Assembly (NCBI GenBank): GCA_036937835.1
Contig: CM072868.1
Coordinates: 11,111,501 to 11,175,500, forward strand
Reading direction: 5' to 3'
DNA length: 64,000 nt
Origin: Pampus argenteus
Lineage: Eukaryota > Chordata > Actinopteri > Scombriformes > Stromateidae
The notes below the pieces were generated by a model, which was not told the origin of the DNA, did no database searches, and worked only from the letters and a program-made list of their open reading frames with translations. The translations under genes and the position numbers were made by a program. Of the stretch, positions 38,617 to 51,500 are shown in pieces; within the stretch, counting starts at the first letter, position 1, and each line of letters opens with the position of its first letter.

Positions 38617-41600
38617 AGCTAGTATTAATGTCTTGTTTATGTTTATGATGGATGGCGTATCCAAAGCTCTGTCTGCCTGTCCCTCCCATCTCACCCATGC
38701 CTCTGTAAGCACTCTGTACGCTTAAACAAATCACCTCGTCTAACTCGATCAAATGTTCTGCAGACGCATATTTGAATTAAAAAGGTAAGAAATTTCACAA
38801 AGCAGAGACATTTGTTTTAAGACAATCCAATTAAAGACACAGGTTGGTTGTTGCTTGCGCGAGTGGGCTGTGCGTGGTTGGCGCCACTATCACGGCCAAT
38901 AACAATCATTACATCACACTTTCGCAGTAGCAATGTCCGTGTCGGGTGTGTGTGTGTGTGAGAGAGAGAGAGAGCAAGGACGCATAATTAAAGATGTTTT
39001 TAATGTGCGTTTCATTTTTCTTGACAAGGCTTGTGTGTGTTGTTCCCTCCTTTATTTTTTTGTGTCTTTTGTTCACATCGTTTGAAAACATCGTGTAAAC
39101 TGCCACAGCTTCAGGACATCTGTGTGGATTTGGGTGTTCATGTATGTGCACATTGTGTGTGTGTCTGAACAGAGTCGTGTGTGTCCCATACCTTGTTATT
39201 TCCCCTGTGTTTGTGTTCGTCCATGTTACCGTAGTAGCCGTGGGTTTGCTCTTTTGGCCTTAGCCGGCCCTCGACTCATGTCTCCATCCATCACAGTCTC
39301 CAGGCCCACCCTCGGGCCCCTCCTCGCCCCACAGTCCCTCATCCTACCTGCGGAGGCTCTCTAGCTTCTCCCCAGGCTCCACATCAGGCCTGTGGCCAGG
39401 GGGCACTCAGTAATGGACGGCTCTGTAGGTGGTAGGAGGCCAAAAGAGACACACATGCTCACAGATACAACACAATACAGATACAAGGAGACACACACAC
39501 ACACACACACGCATAAAGATCAGCAGGGGCTCTCTCCCACCAGCTGCAGAGAAAGAGAGGGAGGAGGAAATGGGAAAGGGGAGGGTACTCCTAATAGGCA
39601 TAACTAAAGCACTCCTAATGAAGGGATCCTGTGTGTGTATGCGTGTGTGTGAGTGTGTGTTAGTGTGAGTGGCGTTGGTGTTGATCCTGTTATAAAGTGC
39701 TATGGCCCAGAGGGTTGGCCTGATATTAAAGCCCTAAATGATGCTATTTATTATGTCCTGTGTGTGTGTGTGTGTGCAGGGCTGTGTATTTGAGTGTGGG
39801 TACTTTATTGCTTTACTCCCTCATGTTTTTGGTGAGAGGGGGTGAGTGTTGGTGTATTGTTGTCAAGATCGATAGCTGCGTGAGCAGGTCACAAAAATTT
39901 AGGGGTTTATCGATAATCATCACAGTGATTATTAGTCTCTGTGGTCGGTGCTCAGAGCAGTAGGATTATACACCCGTAGTGATTACATACAATCATACAG
40001 TTTTTACTCACTCAGAAGAACTTCAGGTGGGTTTTCTGTGTCTACAGTATTTTGCCTTATGATGTATTTGCATGTGTTTTCAGTTTTGATACAAATACAT
40101 TTACGCTCTCATTAGCTGAAAAGACATAGTGTAGTCCTTTAATACACTTTATATGCACCCAGTATCTTCAAGGATAGTCTCTTCTCTTATAACAGCAGTA
40201 TTACAGTGTATTTTTTGCATATTACTCTTTTCAGAGGGGTCATTTAATGTCACTCCAATCATTCTTTTTCCTGCAGTTTCTCTCCTTAGTTTTGGTTGTA
40301 TCCCAATTTGCATTAAAGCTTTTCAAAACCTGTTGTTCAGTACGACCACCAATAAAGGCACAAATCTGAACAAATCCAGAATAAACTGCATGTATGACAG
40401 AGTCAGACTGTGTTTATCTTCAGTGTATTATAGCACTTGCTGCACAGTCAGTAGGGTTTGGTTTCTCTATACTAGTGCCAATACAATACCTGAGCTTTGA
40501 TACCTTTTTCAATACCTCAATCCTTTAACAATTTAAATACAAAAGCCTTTTTATGTTTAACATTTGAGAGGCTTGAATGTCTTTGTAATAAATTAGTCTA
40601 AAAATTCAACATCATCTTTTTATAGAACGTTTTCATTTCTTGGTGCAATTGTATTAGGACACATTTGGGGCAGTGCCAGAAAAGTATTGAGGTTTGATAC
40701 CCAGCTGTAGACCTGAGATGTGCATGTGATGGATGTCAAGACTCTAGACTAAGATGCACATTTGTATGTGTATGTACCGCGATGGAAAGAAACAGACTAA
40801 TTGTGTTGCTGATTATGTTCTATGGATTTAATGGGTTTACATTCACTCACGTCTTGTTCATGTGGTTGCATGGGTCAGGGCAGAAGGCACTGCTAACCAT
40901 CCTCACTGACAAGCCCTCTTCTCTCCAGTCCCGGCACACTCCACACACGCTGTGTCATTATTTTTCTTCCTCATTTATACTCCGCCCTCTTAAAAGTAGT
41001 CAAAAGAAACGTTTAACACAATTTTTCCTCCGTTTGACCCCTCCTGTTGTGCGGAAGTGTGTGTGTGCGCTTGTGACCTGCAACAACCTGCAGTGTGTAT
41101 AGATTGTATAATACTCCAGGGTGTTGGTGTGCGGGTGTAGGGGTCAAAGTGTGTGTTATTGGCACGCGTTGCAGATATGAGACCCCCTGCTGAGTCATTG
41201 CATGGCGCTCCTGCTTCTCTGCAGTTAGCCTCAGTGACCCCTGAACCCATCTGCCCTCTCACCCCTAACCTCACTCTCTTGATCGACATTCTGACCTTCC
41301 TGCCGAGGCAGTGTGTGAATATTCTTGCGACAAGATTTAGAAATATTTCTAAAAAAGAGGTGGATGTTATTCTGTTCTTGTTTCAACCGTTTCATGAACC
41401 ATTCTTCAGATTGTATGGAATATCTTGTCATTTATTAACTGTATATTTGTATGCACATGCTTGCATACAGGTGCCAACCCCCTGCAGACCAATGGTTTGG
41501 GACACACAGCACGGGTCTACGCTAAAGAGGGAGACGTGAGCACACTACTGCAAGAGTGGGAGGGCAAGGTATGACACACTTATCGTATTCTTACAGACTA

Positions 41601-44600
41601 AACAATCATTTAGTTTTTGCTGCCACGCAGGCAGTACATATTGCACAAGCAATTAAAACAGCATTGGTTTCCATGCGTAACAAATGTTTTGATAGTCGTT
41701 TCCTGTGGCCTGGTCTGCGTGACTCAGCAGACATCTGTGTCATTTACTTGCCGTCACGCGCACAGACACAGTCTCTTCAGGAGGTCTGTGTCAGTCTGGT
41801 GAATGAGTGACAGGTGCTTTTGAGTATTAGAGATGTGAAAGCTGGTGGAGGTTAACTGGGGTTAAAAACATGCTGAAGAGTAAATCTGGGATCAATATAA
41901 TATTTAGTACATATGACATGAATCTACATACAATCTGGGATTTTAGTTATGATATTGTGATTTAGCTTAAATGTTGTTTTTTTTTCCTTTTTCTGAAGGC
42001 TCTTCTAATGTGAAAGTGTGAAATTTAACGAATCTCATTTCAGCTAAATACAGCCCTTATTAAAATATATATAAAAAAAATCATCAACAGGAATATATAT
42101 GATTGATTAAACTTACAATTTTTACAAAGTTGCAACAGTCAATACCGTATATTTGTCTCTCAAAACCTGCAAAGGAATCTATTCTGAAAGCGTCAAAATT
42201 GTGAAAATTTTACATTATTGATGTTCAGGTATTTGGTCTAAAATATATGAATATAATACTGTATTTTACTATTTGAATATCAGTTTTAGTTGCATTGTAC
42301 TAAAATACTCAAACAGACAAGGATATTTGATTCAGCACAAAAACACAAACACTTTGTAAATAAAGTAGGAAAGCTATCAGTTCACTGAAAGAATCATTTC
42401 TGATGATCTGATGAGGTTTCATATTAGATTGTTAAAATGTGATTTAAATTGAGGACGGTTCTTTCGTTTTGGCTGAACAAAGCACTGAAACCAGCTGACA
42501 TAAGAGTCTCTCTGATCGGCTCTGTGTATTTCACAGCTGTATGGTAGTAGGAGTCGGGTCTGTGGTTTTGTTAAATAAAACTTGAGTTACCCGTAGTTAT
42601 CTGCAGGCTTGACAGCAGGCCAGAGCTAAGCAAGATGGAGAGAGAGAATAAACAGCCTGCCTCTACTGCAGGGAGAAAAGCTGGAGTCTTAGAGACAAAG
42701 AGAAGAGGATGAATGAGTCACGGTGTAGCTGCGAGAAGTTTCAAAATGTGATGCATAATCTAATAAAATGATTGACAGTGTAAAGAAATATTCATCACCG
42801 AGCTTACTCACACACTGAACATTTCAAGCAACCTTTAGAGCTTGACAAAGGTCGTTTGTAATTTTATTTATTATAATAGTTACATTTTCGTCAAGCAAAA
42901 TGGCTGATGAATGTAGCTTGACTGAATATATTTAGCATAAGTGTTGACAGTGTGCCGGAGCAATGTAAAGGTCACTTTTCATGTATGACATTATTTAGCA
43001 GTAAAGGATACATTAAAAAAAAAAGAGGTAAATGGTATCCAGGTTTTTAATTGATTTAAAGAATCAATTAAATTTTATTTCTAAAGCCCAGAATCACAGT
43101 TGGGAGTTAATTTTATACATTGTTCTTCTCTTTTTCTCTGTCTCACGTTCTTCATGATTCATTGACTGTCACGTCTGTCTTTTGTACCTTCGTCTCTTTT
43201 ACCTCCATCTAGTTCCAGGAGGTGCAGGCTCGGCGGGAGGCGGAGGAGAGGAGGAGGTTCCCCCTGGAGAGGAGGCTGAAGGAGCACATCATTGGACAGG
43301 AGGGGGCCATCAATACTGTGGCTTCAGGTAAACACACACACAGAGGTAAACGGAAAACAGGTGCACATAAACACACACTTTTAAGCTGTGTACTGTTTCT
43401 GTTTTTTTTTTGTTTTTTTTCAGTACGATTCTGTTTTGTACTACCTCCTTTCTCCTGTTCCTCACTCTTCAGCTCTCCTCCCTTCCCTCCAGCAGTAGGC
43501 GGGTTCAGACAGACCGGCAGAGGCTGTAATTGGTTAATTGTGATGAATGAGCTGTCTGTCAGGCATACACAGGTGCTGTGTGCATGTGTGTATGTTTGTG
43601 TGTGACAGCTGAAGAGGCCAGGCTTGGAGCCGCCAGTTAACACAATTACACAGAGAGGAGACATACTACAGACCCCCACCCCTGCTTCCTCCATCATCAT
43701 CCTCCTTTTCTCTCCCTCTTTTACCCCCTCGCTCTCCTTCACACCCACTCTTTCTCCTTCACTCATCTTTCCTTTCCTACTTTCCTGCATCTTTTCCACC
43801 ATCGTTCCTCGGCACTGTATCGTCGATCTTCTTTCCTTTGACACACCATCCAGAGTCAGGGATGGACAGGAGAAAAGGCAAAGTGATGGAGACAGGAAGG
43901 GAAAAACAAATGGAGGCAACAGGAGATGAAAAAGAGACAGGAACGCTGAAGATGGCAGCGAAAAAGCTGAGAACCAGAAAGCTCGGAAAGCTCGGAAAGC
44001 GCATTGACAGAAAGACAAAGAGAGCGAGTTTAATGCATGAAAAAGAGGAGGGAGGATGAGTTAGAGCACAATAACACAGCAGACAGTAAAGAGCTGATAT
44101 TACACCAGGCATCCATGGAGGCCATGTATTGATCCGCAGATGAGAGAGAGAAAGAGAGAGTGTGTGTTCAGGAAGGATTCTGCAGCTCAGAGAGGCTGTG
44201 TGTTACTTTTATGATCTTAGACAGTTTCTGTTTAGATTTGTGAAAATAATCAAGCCACTCCCAAGGTAGAAACAAATATTATAATCTATAATGCCTTTGA
44301 GCAAATATACTGCTTTGTGTTTATAATCAACAAGAGAGCCACTTGGATATTTATCTTGAGGCCTTTGTCAGTCTGCTATTAAAAATAACACACACACAAC
44401 TACAGGTGTGTAAATCCAAACTACAGACAAATGATGCTTTCTGAGCTGTGGTTACAACTGTCAGGGCAGGAAGAGATCACAGGAGTTGAAGTCTTTGGCA
44501 AAGTGATAAATGATTGCTGTTATCATGGCAAATTGTCTTGAAAGCCATAGAAGACGTCACCATAGTGATAAAGGAGCAGCTTATTGATCCCAGAGAAGTA

Positions 44601-44614
44601 TTACAGTGAATATA

Positions 44615-44658
<44 letters not shown>

Positions 44659-45459
44659 AGAGAGAGGCAGAGGCAGGAGAAAAGTAGGATAAAAGTTAAA
44701 GAGGCAGAGAGTCAAGCAGATCTAGTGTACATTTCTACTTATATAGTCTGCTATTGTCTCCATGTTTGTCAAAGGTGAGCTCCGAGTCAGAGGGGAAGGT
44801 ATGACTGTACATTAGGAGACAAGACAGGGATGTAAAGAGAGCGGAGGATGTTACCTATAATACAACCACATATTTTACAATTTAATAACTTCTTACAATA
44901 AATAAAAGTGTTAGTCACAGTAATTGCAACTAATGATTCTTTTTTATTATCAACTGCTCTGTTGATTATTTTATTACAATATTTTTAATCTTTAAGTGTA
45001 TATAAAATGTAAGAAAATATTGAAAAATACCCATCAGAGGCCAGGGTGGCTTCCTTATTTTACTTGTTTTGTTCAACCAAAATTGCAAAACACATTAATT
45101 TTATGATTACATAGAACAGAGAAAAGCACCAAATAAACAGTGTGTTTCCTTGATAAATTAATCAAGTAATCAATTCATCAAAATAGTTGAATGACAATTC
45201 AGTATGTCAAGTTATCGATTCATCAACTAATCATTTCTACACTTTTTATATATATTTTGTATTTGGCTTGTCCTCATGATGCCTGAACTCTTCATGACAA
45301 ACACAGACACACACATCCCAAAGTACAAATCCACACACACAGGAAAGAGGTTAGATTGATCCAGGTTTAGCTCTCAGGGCTAAGAGTTATTGAAGAGAAT
45401 CATCCCTCTGTAATCATGTTAGAGCCAACCAGACCTGCCCAATACACACTGCTCTCTCT

Positions 45460-45518
<59 letters not shown>

Positions 45519-48500
45519 TGCATGCATGTGAGAGAGAACGAGCAGGCTTTCATTTGTTTTGTGTCTCTTTCCTTTCCTTGTTGTTGTCGGGGTCCTCTGA
45601 GAAATGTCAATGTGCCCTTCTGTCAAAGTCGCTCTCAATCAGCTAAAACACACACAAACACACAGAAGGTTACGCTGTCATTCACACAGCCATTGATAAA
45701 GCAGACTGAGCTTTGGAGACCCTCTTGTCACTATTCATCTCAGCAGCCATCTCTGACACACTCGTTTGTTTCTCTACCTCGTTCTCTGTCTCCTTATCTC
45801 CATCACTCCTCTCTCCTTCCCCTCTTTATCTCTCTACATCCTCCCTCCTCTTTCCTCCTCTTATCTGTGTTCCTCCCTCCGCTTCCCTGCCTGCCATCTC
45901 CATCTCTCTACCTCCTTCAGTCTCTCTCTTTCCACCTCTCCTCCTCTTCTCCTGCCAAGCATCTGTTCTTTAAGATTATCAGCTATTAGTAGCTAGTTTA
46001 ACACTCTGATCTCATGTCCGCCGTGCACTATTTGAGCTCCACTGCATCACACAAAGAGCTTCTTAGCTGCTGCAGCTTACATAGAATAAGCAGGAAGAGA
46101 CTCATCAGGCCTCAATTTGTTTCAAACAGAAAGTGACACTGAAGTTTTGGTTCCTCTGATTTCTCTTGAGAAACGTGGCTGCAGAGTTCATGCGACATTT
46201 ATCTTGTTCATTTTTAGTTTCCATTCTATCATAACATATTCCCTCCCAAAGGCTGAGTATATCATAAATATCATCACACTTTGATAAAACTGTAAAATTG
46301 CAGATCACAGAAAATAGAAGAAACACTCAATCCATCATCATTAATAACAAACAAGGAAATGTGTCTGATATAATGTTTTGGTATATATAGGTCTATGTTC
46401 TTTAATAATTCAGTAAAGTAGCAGCAGATGTGTCATGTTAGTGTCCAGGATTACACAAAAAGCATCAAAAAGTACAGAAACAAACAACAACAAAAAACCC
46501 CTGAGCGCTAACAGACCCTTTTCATGGCATTTTGACCTTTCAAAGCAGGAAAAGCACGTTAGCTGGAGCTATGCTGGGAATTACGTGACATCACCAACCT
46601 CACGTTCTGCTGTGAATGGATGGCATTGTGTGTCAAGTTGACAAAACACCAGACTAATAAACAGAGGAGGTTTGTAGAGGCAGATTCCAAATGAAAACCT
46701 TTGTACAGTCTCTGCCAAAACCTGTGAAAATGATTAAATAAAAGTTCAATCAAAACATCTCCACTACTTGCGGCTGTCGCTCCCTCGCTGTTACATAACA
46801 AGCAGCACGGCCATCGATGCAGGTGCAGCAAAGCTAACAGGCGAGTGAAGGAGCTGTCAATCAAGCACTGTCTTCTGTAGAGGTCCAATCAGACGTGTGT
46901 GGGTGGACTATATATGTGTGTGTGTGTAGGTGCTCTCACATATTTTATGTCATTGTTTGTAATTTCTAACATCACTATTTGTTTAAATAGTCCTAAAGTA
47001 ACTTTAATCACATCACCTATATTCTGTTCTGATATTTTTCTCATATGATATCATAAGGACAGAAGCTTTGAGTTTCAAAGCCTCAGTGGATCTTCTCCTC
47101 TCAACAGGTTCAGTTTCAGATGAGTTTGTGCTTCTTCGTCGCTGAAACCACGGGCCAAATACACTCTTTACTTCCCTGCCATCCACCTCATCATCGTGTC
47201 TTTGTGTATGTGTGTGAGTGTGGTTGCTGGGGTGATGGCAGGGCTGGGTAGGCACTCCTCTTTAAGCGTGTGTGTGTGTGAGGCTGCGATCCATGCTAAA
47301 CTGATTTCGCCATGGCCGCGCCAGGGAGGCTAACACAATTACCGCTGGCTAATGGCCCCACTGACTGAGGGGGGAGGAGAGGCATCGTGGGTAGCTTTCT
47401 GGAGGTCTCTCATCTCGCTCTCTCACTCTGTTTTCTCTCTTCTTTCTCCTTTTTTTTTTCCTCCACCAAATGTCTCTGACCCTTTTCTCATCCCTACTCT
47501 CTCACTCTTTTATCATAGTTTCTGGGATACCCGCCGGCCTCGGGTCACAGTTCAGTTGGGTGAAACTTGGAATACTTGGTGCAAAAGCAAAAGTCAACAA
47601 ATGCAAATGATTGAAATAATGGCCTCCTGTCATTTCTCTTTCCTCGCCGTCTCCACTGTCTGTAGCCATCAGAAGGAAGGAGAATGGTTGGTACGATGAA
47701 GAGCACCCTCTCGTATTCCTCTTCCTCGGCTCATCAGGAATCGGTAAATCGCTCGCTCTCTTTCATCCTAATACTCCCAGCACTTCTTCTCTGGTTTGAT
47801 CTCATGAAAGTAGCTGCCAAAATAAACACAACACTTGATTAAGTTTGGTATTTTGAATGCATTTGGAGTCTATTTTCTGACGACCAAACAAATTACTTCA
47901 ACAACAAAGAAACAGAATACAAAAGGCTGCAAAAGATTATGCATCCCGTTGTATAATGTAAACACAAGTGCACAGTTTACTTTAATTTATTGGATTCATA
48001 AAGATTGTAGTGTAAAGAAACAAAGTAAAAGCCGGGTTTGATTTACATAAGACAAAAAAATTAAAGCAGTCAAGACACTTTATTGAAGAGTGTGCCTCAT
48101 GTTTTCAAGCTAGTTGGTGCAGTTAGTTAACCTGTTAGCTTTGTTTCTAGTGTTTTTACAAACCAACATCCAATCATAAGCCTTGATAACATGGTGACAT
48201 TAATATGTTAAATTGTATTTAATTTATATTAATTATATGCAATTTCATCAACATTCAACATTTTATATGTAAATCTATCAGTTTATAAAATATGCATTGT
48301 TATAGATTAGACTAGTGGACAGCATAACTTCTTAAAATGATTGACAACATTAAAATTCTGCCAGTGGATCAATATGAATTCATCTTCCAATAATTCATAT
48401 ATACATATGGACATGAGTGATCATGCAGCATGTGAAGCACAAAGACATTTCTAAAAACAGATTCTTATGGGTAAATGTTAGTTATTTTAATGTGTGTGTA

Positions 48501-51500
48501 TAATCTGTATAAGATTGATTGATATCAATGTTTTTAATGCTATTTTAATTAATTAGTATTGGCTGTATAAAGCTCCATTGGTTTCCAATCCTTAATTTAT
48601 AGCAGCTCATTGAGTTAAAAACCAGCTGATTGCACTTTAAAACACTGGAACTGTTTTCAGCACTGAGCAAACAAACCTCAGAGCAACACTAACAAAACAA
48701 CAGCCAGCAGTTTCAATTAATGGTATCCGCTGGGGATGCTGGGGATGAATTGACACTGTCTAAATCCTGTCTGGACCTTCTTGCCTTAACAGATCCACAC
48801 TGACACACTTCTATCCGCGGATATTTTACAAAACACTGAGCGAAATCGTAAAGAAAGCCTGTATTATGTAGAAAAATCTAAATACCAATTCTCAAGGCCC
48901 GTATGTTCTTAAGCAGCTGCAAGATGTGTGTATGTTAGAGAGAAGAGGAGAAAGACGGACATTATGGGCCAGATAAATGGCTAAAAAAGAGGGAGATGGT
49001 GAAATGACAGGCCAGAGAGATAGATGAAGGAGAGACGGTGTTCATATTCTCTGTTGCCTTCAGCGACAAACAGTGGCCAAGAGACATCAATATTAAACAC
49101 AGCAACAAGACAGACACACACACACACACACACACACACCATCATCATACCCATATACAGACATCAATATCATATATGAGCATTTATATGCAGAATATTT
49201 TACAGACAGACATAATGTGAGCTTCTGGAGAGCAGGAGATGATTGAGAGCTTTGTAGAGCGGAGGCTCTGGGATTTAAGCCAGCACTTAGAGCAAGAGAG
49301 AGATCGTCTTTCTGTCTGAAATGAGTAAGCTTGTTTTCCTGAGTTCCTGAAATCGCTGCATACTGTACTCCAAAAAGCAGAGATTGTTTTTTTTTAATAA
49401 ATAAAAAAAAATAGTTAAATGGGAGCTATTGTTTATGATGGATAATGAATAATTAAAACAACGTCTCCGTTTTGTCTGTGTCACAGGAAAAACAGAGTTG
49501 GCCAAACAGGTGGCTCGCTACATGCACAAAGACATCAAAAAGGTACATGATGCTGCAACATCTCACACACACACATATATATGTGTATAGATAGATAGAC
49601 AGATAGATATTGTTTAGTCAGTAGGTGGAAACGGGTCTTCCCATTGATAGAAAACACATTTAATTTAGTGGGTCTTCCTGCCTCAAAGAGATAACAGTGA
49701 ATTTGATTTGTTTCCATAGTAACTATTGGTGTCATAGGTTTTACCCAGCAAATAACAAAACAAAGATGCTCACTCATGAAGTACATGCAGTAGCATGTTT
49801 TAACCTATCATGTGATTGCAGGGTTTCATCCGTATGGACATGTCGGAGTTTCAGGAAAAACATGAGGTAAGAAAATGAATAAAACAAACGTAAACCTGTT
49901 TTCATTACATATAGAGAGGATCTGAGAAGAAGGCAGTAGCCAAAATATTTGTTTGTTATGCCTCAATCACATTTACTGCATTGAATATTTCACTTTATAA
50001 CAGGAATTCATTCATTTCAGATGACTGTTCACTGTGCTGCAGATGCATGGCAGTGACGCATTGGATTAATTCTGTTTATGTAATGATAACGGATGCATAC
50101 ACTGAAATTAATGTTGTTTTTGCCCCATTTTTTGTTAGATCTTTGTGAAGTTGTGGCAATGACTACATTTAAGCAGTGAAGCAGATTTGTATTATGTTTC
50201 ATCAGTGTTTTTGTTCAGTGAAAACTTTTAAGTGTTCAGTTCACTGCTGCAGGAAGCATTAATGGTGTGTTTGTCCTACATTGTTAAACTTTCTCAGGTG
50301 GCGAAGTTCATTGGCTCCCCACCGGGATACGTTGGGCACGAGGAGGGAGGTCAGCTGACCAAGCTGTTGAAGGCGTGTCCCAATGCTGTGGTCCTGTTTG
50401 ATGAAGTGGATAAGGCTCACCCTGATGTCCTCACTATCATGCTGCAGCTCTTTGATGAGGTGGGTACAAACACACACAGGCGTAGATATTCACGCTGCGT
50501 TTCTGTTTGATAGAATGAGTGCAAATGTGATTTTGGTGAACTGATGTTGTGTCATTTGTGCTGCTCCCCTCTCAGGGTCGACTCACAGACGGTAAAGGAA
50601 AGACCATCGAATGTAAAGATGCCATGTTTATCATGACGTCTAATGTCGCAAGTGACGACATCGCCCAGCATGCACTTCAGCTCCGCCAGGAAGCTGAGGT
50701 GGTCAGCCGCAGGAAGCTGGCGGACAACCTCGGTGAGAGAGATAGACAGAGAGAGAGAGACACTAATGTACCACTGTATACACACAAACACAATAATACA
50801 CAAGCTAATGTCCTCTGCTGTTGCAAACAGTAACCAACTTACATTTTCTGAAAACATTAGACATACTTGTGCAAAATTAATTGATGAGAAATGATGTGAA
50901 ATACGGTTAAAAAATAGAATTTATCAGATCAATCTAAATTAATAGACATGACTTATCACAGTATCATAATAATCAGGGTCAACATTAAAGCTGCTGCAGA
51001 GACAAACACAGAGCACAGAGTCATCGAGTGAATAACATCAGAAGTGAAGAAATGTTAATGTTTCTCCAGAGGATGTACAGAAAGGCGATGATATCCAAAT
51101 CTCCCGACAGTTTAAAGAATCTGTGATTCGGCCGATCCTGAAGGTAAAACTTTTTTTAGCGTAATTACAAACATTTGTTTATCAGTTTACAGTGGTTGGC
51201 CTGAGAGGCTCCGACTCCATTGTTAATTCTTTGGTTCCTGTTTAGGCGCATTTCCGGAGGGACGAGTTTCTCGGTCGGATCAATGAAATTGTATACTTCC
51301 TGCCGTTCTGTCACTCAGAGCTGCTCCAGCTAGTCAGCAAAGAGCTCAACTTCTGGGCTAAGAAGGTATGTTTCACTAAGTTTCAACGATCTTACATCAT
51401 ATTTCTAACTCTGAATCCTTCAAAATGTGGCTGATAGCTGATATTTACTGAAGTCATCTGTACTTGCTGTATTTTTTAAGCATAGGACGGGAAAAAATAT

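Larger units (their letters stand above)
43328..47665 (+). other. clpb intron 7 (4.3 kb)
   Basis: A pyrimidine-rich stretch at 43675-43845 is followed by a purine-rich stretch at 43860-44060. A 41-nt CA tract lies at 44616-44656, a repeat copy at 44905-45240, a compound TC/TG/GA tract at 45452-45516 and another pyrimidine-rich stretch at 45720-45970. No gene is supported. Confidence 0.87.

Noticed and set aside
43209..44018. Minus-strand open frame of 269 codons, the longest in the window
   Set aside because: It is antisense to clpb exon 7 and continues into Y/R-rich low-complexity intron sequence. The composition (Ser/Leu/Glu runs) follows nucleotide bias and matches no family.
45516..45996. 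Overlapping plus-strand frames of up to 157 codons
   Set aside because: They cover a pyrimidine-rich stretch in clpb intron 7 and are Ser/Leu/Pro low-complexity in all frames.
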